Counted from the stretch's first letter, positions 10,712-22,785 are shown. The stretch is 64,000 nt of DNA from Gigantopelta aegis (GCF_016097555.1 NC_054706.1:50670649-50734648); one strand, 5' to 3'. Numbers and translations are program-made. Notes: generated by a model not told the origin, from the sequence alone.

Positions 10712-11897
10712 TATAAGACAAGACAAGACAAGAATTTTATTCTCATAAACTGCACCAAGTGCAGTATGCAGAAAATATAAACAAAATAAGTTACAAAGTG
10801 TTTTCTGTAGTGGTAATGGACATAATATTTAAGTATTATTAACCCGGAAGACTTACCCTCTCAATTACATTTTGCAAATATTTACATAGTTTACACAAAA
10901 GTGATTTTTTATTTGTAGAAAATAACTGGTAAAAGGTAATTGCACTTGCTCTATTGGTATAGTAACTAGGTATATACACATTTCGATCAGTAGATAAAGA
11001 CGTACATTTAAAAATACAGTGAAACTCATCACCAACATCAGTGTTGCACAAGTGACATATTCTGTTTTCTCTCTCAATATTAAACCATCTACCGGTTTCA
11101 ATAGGAAGTCTGACATTACCAGTTCTAAATTTACAAAGATGTCTATCATTTTTTGTTGAGAGTTTCAACAAATAATATTCTAATTTAAATTCATGCTTGA
11201 ACATTCTGTAGTTAATACCTTTTGATGGGTCAGATTTATCACTATTCCATTTTTGTAAGTACTGGTCACATAGTATTCGTTTAACTGCATGTTTTAACCA
11301 CAAAACATCCACCTGTGTACATGAATATATATTACATAAACCACATTCATCTAATATACGTTTTATAAAGGATAACCAAGTACATGGTATAGCATTAACG
11401 TTATGGTTATATGATGCCAACATGTATAATATACCAGACAATTTAGATTTTCTAGTATTAACAACATTTGTCCAGTATGTAATCATTCTAACTTTAACAC
11501 TAATAGACAGTGGGTATCTACCTAATTCACCATAAATCATAAAGCTTGGAGTCGACTTATTAACACATAATATATATTTGCAGAACTTGAGGTGTAATCG
11601 TTCAATGATATCTAAATTACTGAAGCCCCATATTTCACATCCATATAATAATATAGGTTTTACAATCCTGTCGAACAGGTCTAATTGACAATCGATTGAT
11701 AAATTCAACTGTTTGCATTTTTGTAACACAGCAAACATAGACTTTGAGGCTCGATTGATCAGATCATTCTTAGCATTTGTGAATGACCCAGATTTACTCA
11801 ACACAAGCCCACGGTATTTAACTTCAGTTACTATTTCTAAGTTTTTATTATTATATGTGAATTGATTCTTTTTTGTTTTTGAGTTGCTTCTTGAAAA
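10712..11897 (-). pseudogene. 5'-truncated LINE: reverse transcriptase C-terminal part and 3' tail
   Basis: The minus-strand frame is open from about 11897 to the stop at 10839. It reads FSRSNSKTKKNQFTYNNKNL, VKYRGLVLSKSGSF, VKPILLYGCEIWG, YGELGRYPLSI and the zinc-finger-like NRICHLCNTDVGDEFHCIFKC, the usual end of CR1/L2/Jockey-type LINE ORF2. A 3'UTR and an (ACAAG)n tail at 10713-10732 follow. The catalytic reverse-transcriptase core is absent through 5' truncation at about 11897, the normal fate of such insertions. The retained frame is intact. Confidence 0.85.
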
Positions 11898-12051
11898 AAT
11901 CTAAATTTTAGGCCATGTGACGTGCATTCTCGGAACCAGCGTGACGTCACACGGCCTAGTTACCGACCATCCGGGTCATTGGGGGTGAAGCAAAGCCTTA
12001 GTGATTACTCTTTTACATAGAATAAAGTTATCATATTAACTTTTTGCATGC
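11898..12051. repeat. Partner of the palindromic element at 6926 (right arm and inverted loop)
   Basis: GACCATCCGGGTCATTGGGG and GGTGAAGCAAAGCC are the reverse complement of the loop at 6975-7015, while the right arm at 12014-12051 has the same orientation as the arm at 7028-7065. The left arm is replaced by the LINE. A hairpin GGCCATGTGACGT / ACGTCACACGGCC lies at 11911-11955. Confidence 0.65.
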
Positions 12052-13375
12052 CTTGCATATTGTCTTTTATTTTCTGTAGCTAACACATAGTTGCAGCATG
12101 TCTTATGAGTATTATAGCAGCTTGGGTTGTCATTTAAGAGAAACGAACAACGGGAATCTGAATTAGTATAAACTATATTTATTACCGACGTGTTTCCGTA
12201 TAGTTTGTATGTCGAGGGGACTTGATTAGAAGCAGGTTGGGCAGAATATAATTTTTGTTGATGCAGTTTTCAGGTAATATTAATTATAAATTTTAACAAG
12301 TTTGAAATGATAAGATAATTATTAATATTATAATAATTATGATGTGGGCTACAAAATATATAATTTGTATAATAATAAAATTTGTATGCATGATTTAAGA
12401 TAATTATCTTTATGATTTACTTTGTTACTTTACAACTTTAAATTGCAGTATTATTATTGTCATTCTTATTATATACATGTAAAGGCAACTGAAAACGTTC
12501 CACTGAATACATTCTTTTATTCTTAAAAAACCCCACCCAGTTTCTTGAAATAATGAAATGATTTTGTTTTTACAGATTGTGAAATTATCTCATCATGTTG
12601 GCCTTCCTTACCGGTTGAATGCAGGCTAAAAGAAACTAGCAATAATAAAATATAGCCAACCTCTGACCTTGTCATCTAAGGGGAGTTATATTTCTCTCCA
12701 GCTACCCGTCACTCCCCTGAGATTAGTTCAATGAGAATAATATATAGCTCCCTTTGGCATGTGCATATTAATAACATTTTAAATTGCCCCCCCCCCCCCC
12801 AAAAAAAAAAATCTAAGTTAGGGGAGCAATTAATAACTCCCCTCAGTTATTTTCATGCCACAGTCTACAACCTACTAACACATAGTGTTACCTCATCAAA
12901 CAAACATACAAATGTTTTAATAGGGTTTATCATGGTATATTTATTAATAAAACACAAAACAATTACCTGAGTAAATAATGGTTAATATGTATATATATTG
13001 GTGATGTTTTATATCTAGGCAAAGTGGATATTGCAGATATGTTCTTGTTCAGTCTTGTGCTGTATTGGAATTGTTATTGCAATTTAGATTTAAGTAATAC
13101 GCACAAAATTAAGTTTTGATAATATACAGCTGGAGAAAGGAGATAGAAGCAAATATCATGACTGTTAGTAAACTGTCCTATATCAATATGCCTTCTGCTA
13201 GACTACACATAGTTAACCTAAGTTGCTTTTAACATTGGTTAAATTAACTCCTGTATAGATACACTTATGTAGCATATTAAAAGAAAATGTATGAATGAGA
13301 TGGTTAAATGCTATATTATTCTATATAGGATATGGCTGATGACCATTTCATTGCAGGTAATTGCTGAAGCAGATT

Positions 13376-13416
<41 letters not shown>

Positions 13417-13540
13417 GATATAACAAGTTTAAAGAAATAATTTCCTTTTACATGATCCATGTAAAAGCCAATTATTTCTTTAAAATTGTTTTAAATACAT
13501 ATATGATACGCATGACAGATGTGCATACTGTATACTTGTA
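12052..13540. repeat. Direct duplication, copy 2
   Basis: Counterpart of 7066-8765. Near its right end the palindrome TTTAAAGAAATAATTTCC ... AATTATTTCTTTAAA (about 13430-13485) is uninterrupted. Contains a C/A run at 12788-12811 and (CA)n at 13378-13410. No gene seen. Confidence 0.8.
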
Positions 13541-13546
13541 TTCTTT

Positions 13547-13629
<83 letters not shown>
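13547..13629. repeat. (TA)n microsatellite
   Basis: About 40 TA units. Open frames through it encode only Tyr-Ile alternation and are not genes. Confidence 0.95.
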
Positions 13630-13630
<1 letters not shown>

Positions 13631-14008
13631 TGACACAAAGGATGACACACACACATTTACCCTCTGCACCCAAGTAAATACTAAATACATTAGTCCATTA
13701 TTTTAGTTTCTGAGATACAAGTATACCTTTTTTGTTTAATACATTATACATTTGGGCTATTACACGTCCGTAGGAACAATATCTAGAGTCGGGGAGGGGA
13801 AAAAATCTTGGGAGGGAGGGGAGAAGGCATATTTATATATAGAGAAAGTAGAACAAAACCTATATTTTCGTGCCACAAACACATTTGCAATTTAAAAAAA
13901 ATAAAATAAAGTTTAAACAAAAACTTATACAGACACACATTTGCAAACAAAACAAAAAAACACTTAAAAAACAAAGTTTAAACAAGAACCTATAATATTA
14001 ATTATAAT

Positions 14009-14012
<4 letters not shown>

Positions 14013-14076
<64 letters not shown>

Positions 14077-14077
14077 A
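14013..14077. repeat. (TA)n-(TG)n compound microsatellite
   Basis: A TA run passing into a TG run. The 600 bp after it (14100-14690) is AT-rich with no feature I can support. Confidence 0.9.
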
Positions 14078-14699
14078 ATTTAACGGTATATACCTTTATT
14101 TTAAAATTTTAAAAAATTAATAATAATAAGATGTAATAGCCCAAGTATGGCAAAAATAAATACAAGTATAGAGAATGTCCAAGCAATTCTAAAGTTAGAT
14201 TAAATGAAAAAAAAGACCACACAAATTTGATGATAAAAATAGTATACTCTTTATTCAAGAATTGGATGCGTCCGTTTCTTTTTTTCATGGAAGTCGATGG
14301 AATTGTGTATTTTATTTACAGTATAATTTGGAATTCTTATCATTGCACATGCTTTAACCATTTGGTTGCTATTAACGTCGGTTAATGTCGACAAGCAACA
14401 ACATTAGACTTAACGTAGTCACATTCTGTGTGGGAAACCATGATCATGATGATGGCGTTCCATCAGGTTTGTCACGTTTTAGTGCATCTACCCAGAAGCG
14501 GCGTCTGGTCTCTTCTTTTCGAAATTTATAAAATTATATTTTTTTTAAACATCATTTTATGATCTATGCAGCCAACTGCACAAAATGTTTTAGGCATCTT
14601 GGCCGTTAACTGTTGTAAATGATCGATGAAAGTTGGCTCAATTCACTATCAAACCATAGGTAATTAAGGAAGGGCTTCACCGCGTCACGTGATAAACAA

Positions 14700-15045
14700 T
14701 GGCGGCCAAGGGTCGAAGTACCCGTATGTTCGGTTCCGAGATGGTCATTGCAGTCAACGCTGCATGAAACGGCGCTACCCAGTACGCTCATTAGGTGGAA
14801 TACTGGTTGTGTTTTGTCAGTTTATATCAGTCTTTTACTGTCACTATAGACCTACAGATATATCGATATTATCATACTTTTCAATGAGCTAACTTTAGAC
14901 AATATAAACGTTTTCTACCACATATAGGCTAGACACACACCGATAGAAAGGAATAAGGGAACAAGTCGTTTTTGTAGACCAAATTTAATTCACCATTACT
15001 AAAAGAGGAGTGACATCTGTGTAAAATACTGTGTAGGCCTACGAT
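14700..15045 (+). repeat. Dispersed repeat, left copy of an inverted pair
   Basis: GGTCATTGCAG, GGCGCTACCCAGTACG, CTGGTTGTGTT, AGACCTACAGATATATC and GAGGAGTGACATCTGTGTAA recur in inverted orientation at 20890-21250. The pair brackets the OTU/PHD gene and the solo LTR. It may be the promoter or terminal region of a larger element; parts recur at 10627 and 54060. Confidence 0.7.
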
Positions 15046-15160
15046 TAATGTTGGGTGTATTGAATATGTGTAACAAGCCTGTTAAGCCTGTCCCTAACTT
15101 AACACTGGATGATTATTAGTTGTCACTCCTTTATGTAATCCCTTATTTCTTTCTATCATA

Positions 15161-15347
15161 CAGGGCCCGTAGGAACCGGGGTGGGGTGGGGGGGGGGGGA
15201 CACGTACCCCCACTTGTGAGCCTTATTTTATCACATTAATGTTTGCCATTGTAACCAAAATCTGATTTGTAAAAGTTTGTACTTGTTCCATCAGTGCCCC
15301 CCCCCCCCCCCCCCCCCGCCACTCCCAAAGTCGTTCCTACAGGCCTG
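15161..15347. mobile_element. TIR element with TCATA target duplication
   Basis: A 187-bp element: CAGGGCCCGTAGGAAC at the left, GTTCCTACAGGCCTG at the right, TCATA on both sides (15156-15160 and 15348-15352). Inside the arms are a G-run and a 17-base C-run. Non-coding; same design as 10227-10488. Confidence 0.75.

Positions 15348-15348
<1 letters not shown>

Positions 15349-15406
<58 letters not shown>
15349..15406. repeat. (TA)n microsatellite
   Basis: TA run directly abutting the TIR element at 15161-15347. Confidence 0.95.
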
Positions 15407-15407
<1 letters not shown>

Positions 15408-15492
15408 TCACGGAAAAAAGTTCCTGTGCACCAAATAAATTGGTTCCAGACTTACCACAAAGTTACCACAAAGTTCTGAAAATCGACACAGC

Positions 15493-15585
15493 ATGGACAT
15501 CAGCGACGACGAGCTGAAGGAACTAGCCACTCCAAACACACCTGTAGGACAGTGCGCCCTGACTGCTTTGGCAAATGTGTTACAG
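15493..15585 (+). CDS. First visible exon of an OTU-like/PHD protein gene
   Basis: An ATG at 15493 opens 31 codons (MDISDDELKELATPNTPVGQ then CALTALANVLQ) ending at a CAG|GTATTT donor, in phase 0 with the acceptor at 17390. Joined to the next exon it gives ALANVLQVGLMVAY, which resembles the second half of an OTU cysteine protease. The intron is about 1.8 kb because a Tc1 copy is inserted in it. An OTU catalytic Cys would have to lie upstream and is not seen. Confidence 0.5.
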
Positions 15586-15631
15586 GTATTTATATATTAC
15601 TAATTGTTATTCAACAAGAAAAGACTAAATG

Positions 15632-15634
<3 letters not shown>

Positions 15635-15692
<58 letters not shown>
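15635..15692. repeat. (TA)n microsatellite, Tc1 target
   Basis: TA run into which the Tc1 element at 15693 inserted; Tc1 elements target TA. Confidence 0.95.
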
Positions 15693-15693
<1 letters not shown>

Positions 15694-17189
15694 TCTTCAA
15701 AAAAAGAAACGCAAAAGGGTACAAATGGGTTATAACTCCGATTTTATGTTTCCTACCGGTTCATGCTTTGTGAATATAAGGTCATTGCATGTCCCAAACA
15801 CATTCCCACGGTTACATTCGATAAAACGCAGCTACTGTACAATAAAGTTCCAAAATGTGAATATTCGCAAAAAAAACGCAGCCACGTGCAAACCATGTCA
15901 CCACTGCACGTGCGTTGTCTGCACGTGCAACATGAACACCGACAGTATAAAAGTGCAGGGTGTTCGCTTGCCTGGCCTCTGTATCTGGCCGACAGTTGAC
16001 AATCCAGGACATGCCACGTCTCAGTGAACCGCAGAGAAACAATGCCATCGGCCGACTCGACGCAGGCGAATCCAGAACGGCCGTTGCCAGGGCATTCTAT
16101 GTGTCCCCAAGCACCATCTCCAGACTGTGGGACCGTTACCAGCAACATGGATCAACACGTGACCTCCCTAGATCCGGTCGACCACGGGTCACTACCCCCG
16201 GGAAGGACCGCTGCATCCGGGTACGCCACCTTCGGGAACGATTGACTACTGCCACCTCCACAGCCGCAGCAATACCAGGTTTGCGCAGGATATCCGACCA
16301 GACCGTACGGAACCGCCTACGTGAGGTAGGAATTCGTGCCAGCCGTCCAGTTCGAGGTGTCATCTTAACACCACAACACCGTCGACTCCGACTGCAGTGG
16401 TGCCAGATTCATCGACAATGGCCTCAACTGCGATGGAGACAGGTGTGGTTCAGTGACGAGTCCCGATTTCTGCTCCGACGTCATGATGGAAGATGTCGCG
16501 TGTATAGGCGTCGTGGTGAACGTTATGCGGCAAACTGCGTGCAGGAAGTGGACAGATTCGGCGGGGGTAGTGTCATGGTGTGGGCAGCCATCTCACACAC
16601 TGTCAGAACTGACCTGGTCCACGTGCAGGGCAACCTGAATGCACAGGGCTACATTGACCAGATCCTCCGGCCACACATCGTTCCAGTTATGGCCAACGCC
16701 AACGCAGTGTTCCAACATGACAACGCCAGGCCTCACACAGCACGTCTCACAACGGCTTTCCTACAGAACAACAACATTAATGTCCTTCCTTGGCCATCGA
16801 TATCACCGGATTTGAACCCAATTGAGCATCTATGGGACGAGTTGGACCGACGCCTCCGACAGCGACAACCACAGCCCCAGACCCTGCCCGAGCTGGCAGC
16901 AGCCTTGCAGGCCGAGTAGGCCACCATCCCCCGAGACGTCATCCGTACTCTGGTTGCTTCAATGGGCAGGCGGTGCCAGGCAGTTGTCAACACACGCGGA
17001 GGCCACACCCGGTATTGACTCCAGATGACCTTGACCTTGGTGGTGTGTCCTATCACTTACTCACAATGGACTAGAGTGAATTGTGAACAATCCTGCAACA
17101 TTTGGTAATTATCGGACTCACCATTCAATAATTAAATCAATTCTCCAAATGTTACGACAATGTGGTTTTGCGTTTCTTCTTTTGAAGAG
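15693..17189 (+). mobile_element. Tc1-like DNA transposon, copy A
   Basis: A 1,497-bp element in a TA-rich site, with inverted termini CTCTTCAAAAAAAGAAACGC and GCGTTTCTTCTTTTGAAGAG. It carries one transposase gene. It is nearly identical to copy B (47267-48760, opposite orientation), so both are young. It lies in the intron of the OTU/PHD gene. Confidence 0.95.
16011..17018 (+). pseudogene. Tc1-like DD34E transposase with internal TAG
   Basis: The ATG at 16011 (MPRLSEPQRNNAIGRLDAGE) fits the family start better than the upstream GTG at 15960. It has a helix-turn-helix N-terminus (about residues 1-55), the linker DLPRSGRPRVT and a DDE catalytic domain with Asp in FSDESRF, Asp in QHDNARPH and Glu in DLNPIEH, 34 residues apart. 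A TAG at 16917-16919 interrupts it after ALQAE; the frame then continues ATIPRDVIRTL to GGHTRY and the proper TGA at 17016-17018. Full length would be 335 residues, normal for Tc1. The lost residue is a conserved Trp (the copy at 31232 reads AEWQAIP there). All catalytic residues precede the stop. Confidence 0.9.
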
Positions 17190-17389
17190 TATATATATAT
17201 ACAGATAGACAGATAGATAGATGGATAATAATAATAATAATAAAAAATAAATAATATTTATTGTAAATTAAATGCAGATTATTTTACATACTTAATAATG
17301 TGTAAAGCAAGGTTTGTTTCTTTTTTGGTTTGGTTTTTTTGTTTAAGTGTGTAAAGAAAGTGAGTGGTTTTTTTCAATTATTATTTCAG

Positions 17390-18043
17390 GTGGGACTGAT
17401 GGTGGCTTACAAAACCAAAACCGGACAGGAACAACAGATATTTGAACCAAAAGGAATCAATACCGTTGACCTGTTCGTCGTTCTGTTCGACTTTTCAGGA
17501 CACTACGATGCAGCGATACCTCTAGACGGAAAGACAACCAAAAGAACCAATCGATCTGAGAGGGCTTTCAACGCAGCAAAAAAAAGAGAAAACAACCAGA
17601 GCCAACCGATCGCATGAAGGTGAAGAAACGGAAGACTGGACAAACACCCTTTACAGACTTACCACGACAAACTCGACAAATTATGATTATGAAATGGATA
17701 GGAATTAGTGACAACATAGATGACATATTAGATGGACATAAAATTGAAGAGGAAGACTTGGAAATTAGACCCGACTGTATATCTTCATGCATTCTGGACA
17801 CCAATGTTAAACTAAAAGAAATACAGCCACTGATGTCCACAGATGCATGGGTTTGTCTGAACCAGACAGTACAACAACAAAAAACGAAAACAGACCTGGA
17901 CATGCCATGTCTGCAACATCAACATTACTGAAGGAGAAATCAGTATTTCGTGTGACCACTGTTTGCTGTGGATGCACCTGCTGTGTGCCGGCTTGAAACG
18001 GGTGCCTAGGAAGACTAATTGGTTCTGTTCTCAGTGTAATTAA
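17390..18043 (+). pseudogene. OTU-like C-terminal half and PHD finger, broken gene
   Basis: After a TTTCAG acceptor at 17389 the frame reads VGLMVAYKTKTGQEQQIFEP, VDLFVVLFDFSGHYDAAIPL. The GHYDA block is where OTU proteases carry the catalytic His. The last part (about 17905-18043) reads WTCHVCNINITEGEISISC, DHCLLWMHLLCAGLK and NWFCSQCN, a C4HC3 PHD-type zinc finger ending at TAA. About two frame breaks separate these parts, so the copy is not functional as it stands. It may be a gene carried by a larger mobile element rather than a host gene: it lies between inverted repeats at 14700 and 20890. I cannot name the family. Confidence 0.5.
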
Positions 18044-18707
18044 CTTGATGACAGGGCAAATATAGGAAGCATGCGTATGATTGCATGTAAGTGTGAAACA
18101 TCACAACTCTCTGTTTCCTCGGGAAAGGAGCCATATTCGTAATATGGTTATCAAGAGCTGTGTGTGATCACTAACACTGTACCTCATAACGTATTGCTTT
18201 CTAATTTGTACATTCACACTGACTTAGTATTCAAGAGGTGTAAAGGTCATACGAAATACTGAACTGTTCGGCAGAAAATAGAAAAAAACCTGAGTATAGA
18301 AGTTAAATAATATTTGGTGTCACTGAAAGTTGCAATGTTAATGCTTGTTAATTACAGAATTTGATGTAATGAACTGAAATGAAATGTTATATGTCAAATA
18401 ATTAAATAAACCGTTTTAATTTAATAGACATATTTTCGGCGATGAAGAACACCTTACATCCTTACACACATAAAACAAGAAGTTTTTTTCCCGATTGTTG
18501 ACCGAAATCCATAGTTTCTGCGAAATACTGCTGTTTACTTTTTTATTTTTCAGTGTACATCCGACAAGATGTATCTGTTTCCCATCATGAAGACGTACTT
18601 GTGCCACCTGTGGAATCCTGAGAGTTGTCTTATATCTGTATAACTATGTCTCCGTTAATAGATTGAGAGTTATAAATAAAGACATACTGGTATATCTTCA
18701 ATTTAAA

Positions 18708-18870
18708 TGCTACGTGTGTATATATGTATATAGATATAAATATATAGGTATAAATATAGGTATAGGTATAGATATACAGGTATGTATTGTGTTTGAAGTA
18801 CTGTTATGCTACTTGTGTATATATGTATATAGATATAAATATATAGATATAGGTATATGTATAGATATAA
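18708..18870. repeat. AT-rich minisatellite, units of about 110 bp
   Basis: Units built from GTATATATGTATATAGATAT, AAATATATAGGTATAAATAT and GTATTGTGTTTGAAGTACTG. A further unit lies at 20099-20215, so the solo LTR at 18878-20093 split the array. Confidence 0.8.
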
Positions 18871-18877
18871 CGATCTG

Positions 18878-20093
18878 TGTCACGGGGATCCTAAAATACC
18901 CGTAACTGAATAAAACACGATTATCCAAATATCTCTCCTAACTGTATATCTATTAGATCTCTCTGTATCGGGCAGGCTACTACCCGAGTGGCCCGGCTCT
19001 CGGAGTAATCAGAGATAAGATCTAATATAAATATATCTATGTAGCACGTTTAGTTCACTAGAAAACACAACAAAACACAGTACACTTTGGAATCTGTATT
19101 ATCTCTAACGCTGACAAATGTACTTGCCGCAGTAGTTAATTAACAACAACAATATAATAACAACCCAGAGCTAATCACTTAATTAGTTAATCACTAGGTG
19201 TTTAGTTTACACAATATTCTAATCACTTCACCGTGATACAACACACACACGTGTGATAATTGAGAAACGCTGCCAGGGGAACTTAATTAATAAAGGAATT
19301 ACAACTCTATTCCTAACTGGTTAATTTTTAATTAACCCTTAAATACTCATTCAGTAACCTTGTAATACAGAATTAACACTGGTACATATCACAATAAAGA
19401 CAGTAAGCTACAGTTTACTTAGGTCCTCTAGGATGACCGGCTAAGCTTTATATTACCAAATACTCGTATAAAAATATTAGAACAGTGAAGCCTACCATTT
19501 ATTTCGTCAGATTACCGGAGAAACTGTCTAAAGAATATTGGTATAATACAGTATTAAAATATTTAAAGTCACATCAATCACATCAAGGTTATACAACAGA
19601 GAAGAAATACATATTTACCAAGTCCGGTCTGAACTAATATATTTCGTTCAGTTGGACCACGTCCGTTCCACTGGATACTTCCAATGTTTTTCCCCGATAT
19701 ATCTAAAATCCTATCTATTTATTATAAAATCCCAGATTGGTCCGGAGACAGTACGCGACCGAATCTTATGATGTGTATATTTCCACAGCGACCAAGACGG
19801 TATATTTTCTTAGATGGCCAGACCGACCGTCGCCAGTTCGCTAGAAATACCATGGTCGCGCGGAGGTATTACGTAACCACTGTGCCCACCTGGTCTAAGT
19901 GCATATTTGGACGCAGGACTACCACCGTCGCGCGGGGGTATTACGTAACCACTCTCCACATGGCCTCCACACCTGGTCTGGGTGTGTATTAGGATGCACG
20001 GTCGCGCGGAGGTATTACGTAACCAAGCTGCACTAGCCCTCTAAAACAATTAACATCGCCACAGGCGAAAAGATAAGAGCATGTTCCGTCACA
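18878..20093 (-). mobile_element. Solo LTR of a Gypsy-type element (fossil)
   Basis: A 1,216-bp long terminal repeat in minus orientation, with ends TGTGACGG and CCCGTGACA as read on that strand. It is similar along its whole length to the 5' LTR at 23497-24622 of the Gypsy fossil. No internal region adjoins it on either side; the flanks ATCTG and GTCTG look like a 5-bp target duplication with one difference. It is read as a solo LTR left by recombination between the two LTRs of an older insertion, in an AT-rich minisatellite. Confidence 0.8.
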
Positions 20094-20098
20094 GTCTG

Positions 20099-20890
20099 TA
20101 TTGTGTTTGAAGTACTGTTATGCTACTTGTGTATATATGTATATAGATATAAATATATAGGTATAAATATAGGTATAGATATACAGGTATGTATTGTGTT
20201 TGATGAAATGAATACTGAGGTGTAGCAACCGGGCCGGGAGTAAATATTGTTTAAACCATATCTTTAATTAACAACTGTGAGCTTTAATCTCTCAAGCTAT
20301 ACTTGTCCAGCATTCGATGAGAGAACACGTTTCCCAGTACTTTTTTTTTACCTTTTAAAAAGGTTTTTCTACTGGGGTTTTCGTGTCGGGCTGCAAGTTA
20401 TTAACCTTGTAAATAATTTAAATGAATTCAATTAAGTACTAATATATAGGTATAAAGGTATCTGTTATGGATAAGAAAAGTATAACCATATAGCCATATA
20501 AAGATATAAAGGTATCTTTTATGGATAAGAAAAGTATAACAATATAGCCATATAACCATAATTAAAATGTGTTGAGTTACATTCAGGCCTATTCGGTATG
20601 TATTGTATTTGATGTATATTGTTTCTGTATAGAATTATGTACGTAAATAAATTTATATTGATTTCCATGCTTGTTCACTGTTTTCTTCATTTAATTAACG
20701 GGGGTGGGGGGGGGGGGGATGAATATGAACACCATGTACACTATGTGAGTACCAGAAGTGGGGTAGGTAACTGAATTCATTACAAAAAAGGACAGTTTTA
20801 ACTGGAGGGTGGGGGCTGCTACTGGTCCATGTACGTTGCAGAACTCGCTCACTCTCTCTTCTCTCTTATATATCCAATACACCCAACATG
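20099..20890. other. Minisatellite unit and AT-rich spacer, no gene
   Basis: The first 115 bp continue the minisatellite at 18708. The rest holds short tandem 'AAGGTATCT.TTATGGATAAG' units near 20455-20545, a G-run at 20701-20719 and a stretch (20740-20860) that recurs inverted at 54060-54205. I see no coding region. Confidence 0.7.
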
Positions 20891-21250
20891 GATTGTACAC
20901 AGTATTTTACACAGATATCACTCCTCTATTAGTAATAGTGAATTAAATTTGATCTACAAAACCGACGTGTCTATATACGGTATGTCTATGTACGGTAGAC
21001 AAACGTTTATATAGTCTAAAGTTAGCAATGTCTGTTAGCTCATTGAAATGTATGTATGATAATATTGATATATCTGTAGGTCTATAGTGAGGTCTATACT
21101 GATATAAACTGAAAGAACACAACCAGTAGCACACACAATGAACGTACTGGGTAGCGCCGTCCCGTGTAGCGCTGGCTGCAATGACCCGTACACGTCACAT
21201 GACCGTCCTGTGCACAGGGCGGTAAGCTTTTGGATACGTATCGTGTGTTC
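20890..21250 (-). repeat. Dispersed repeat, right copy of an inverted pair
   Basis: Inverted counterpart of 14700-15045, with the shared blocks in reverse order. Beyond it, 21200-21240 matches 10627-10711. Its inner side continues into a segment (20740-20860) shared with 54060-54205. Confidence 0.7.
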
Positions 21251-21586
21251 GGTTCCGAGAATTGCATTCATTCAATATTTGATAGTATATTATATATTTT
21301 CCGCTTTTAATATAATGTTATTTAAGGTTATATATTTATTATAATAGAGGTAGGAAAATAAGGAACTTTTGCCCCAGTGTAAAATTGTTACTTGTATTGA
21401 TAGACATCGTTGTCAATTTATTGAACGCGGTTTTGGTCGCGTGTTGCATAGGTAGAGTATACTCCACGACACAAGGAACGACACAGTTGATGATCGTCGA
21501 ATGGATCGCAACATTTGGCGCAACGATGTCATGGGAAAAGAAAAATTAAAGGGTTTTTTATTTTTACATTTAGTATATATTTTTTT

Positions 21587-21629
21587 AAACAACACCACAA
21601 GAGCACGTTGATTTATTAATCACCGGTAG
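21587..21629 (-). mobile_element. SINE family A, short body fragment
   Basis: CACCACAAGAGCACGTTG followed by ATTTATTAATCACCGGT, a degraded piece of the family A body. The next 150 bp are rich in CTATCGATA-type words. Confidence 0.5.
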
Positions 21630-22097
21630 TGTACGTGTAACAATACATCGAACAATCGATATGTTGCGATAGTCAGTGCCTCGATAGCAATGCATCAATA
21701 GTTAATTCAACTATCGATAACTATTGCAATCGTTTGCTCAACTATCGATAGTTTCGATAGTATGCACAGTGAAAGCAACAACGTTTGGTCTTTATATTAT
21801 AAAGTTATGAAATATTATTTCACTACCTCTTGACATTATTACAAATAAACACAGAGATATATACAAACATAAACATACGTACATACGCATACACACCCAC
21901 ACACTCAGACAGACGCACACACACATATACATACATACATAATAGTTTTGCGAAATATCTATTCTTATTACGTTTATCAAGCGATTTAAGAATCCACAAT
22001 ACTATTGCAATAGTACTGTCACTATTGCAATACTATCACAACAGTATTTTAACTATTACAATACTATAGCAATAGTAAAACTGGCCGCAATAGTCAC

Positions 22098-22312
22098 CCC
22101 TAATCATCGGCTATTGGATGTCAGACATTTAATAATTCCAGCATATGCCTACATAGTCTTACAGGAAAGCCCCTACGTTTTTACATTACCAACATGGGGT
22201 TTCCCATAAACAGGACAGTCTTTGATATACCAGTCGTTGGTCACCGGTTATGCCTGGAAACACAACCGGAGAATGGGTCCACTGAGAGGGGTCGATTGTA
22301 TGATCAAGGCAA
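22098..22312 (-). mobile_element. SINE family A, degraded
   Basis: It contains ATCATCGGCTATTGGATGTC and GATATACCAGTCGTTGG with drift between. It sits immediately beside the better copy at 22316. Confidence 0.6.
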
Positions 22313-22315
22313 CAG

Positions 22316-22612
22316 TTTAAAGTTTGTTTTGTTTAACGACACCACTAGAGCACATTGATTTATTAATCATCGGCTATTGGATGTCAAACATTTGGTAATA
22401 TTTACATATATAGTCTTTGAGAGGAAATTAACCCACTACATTTTTCCATTAATAGCAAGGGAGCTTTTATATGCACCATCCCACAGACAGGATAACACAT
22501 ACCACGGCATTCGATATACTAGTCGTGGTGCACTGGCCCACCGACGGGATCGATCCCACACCGACCGCGCATCAAGTGAACGCTTTACCACTGGACTACG
22601 TGCAGCCCTACG
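22316..22612 (-). mobile_element. tRNA-derived SINE family A, well preserved
   Basis: Full-length copy. Read on the minus strand it starts with a tRNA-like head: TAGTCCAGTGGTAAAGCG as A box and GGGATCGATCCC around the B box. It then continues through the conserved core to the body end GTTTGTTTTGTTTAACGACA (plus strand). GATCAAGGCA on the left and GATCAAAGCA on the right look like a 10-bp target duplication. Confidence 0.85.
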
Positions 22613-22785
22613 ATCAAAGCATCTCAGGCAGACGCTCTAGATACCTCGATTGAGCTTGATCCAAGCAACACTGGCTGTCAGCTGGACTCCAAATCTAAAG
22701 CATTATCAACTATAGCTTGAACGCAGAAGAAGAGCTGATCCCGCCCTTTGGGAAAGAAAATAAATACCCTTTTAACGGCACACAC

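Noticed and set aside
13374-13706. Long Tyr-Ile open frame
   Set aside because: Product of CA and TA microsatellites only.
15753-16148. Minus-strand and other-frame open frames over Tc1 copies A and B
   Set aside because: Shadows of the transposase gene, which carries the recognisable domains in one frame.
22316-22612. A functional tRNA gene in the SINE head
   Set aside because: A- and B-box-like words are present but the segment does not form a full cloverleaf and is part of a dispersed repeat.
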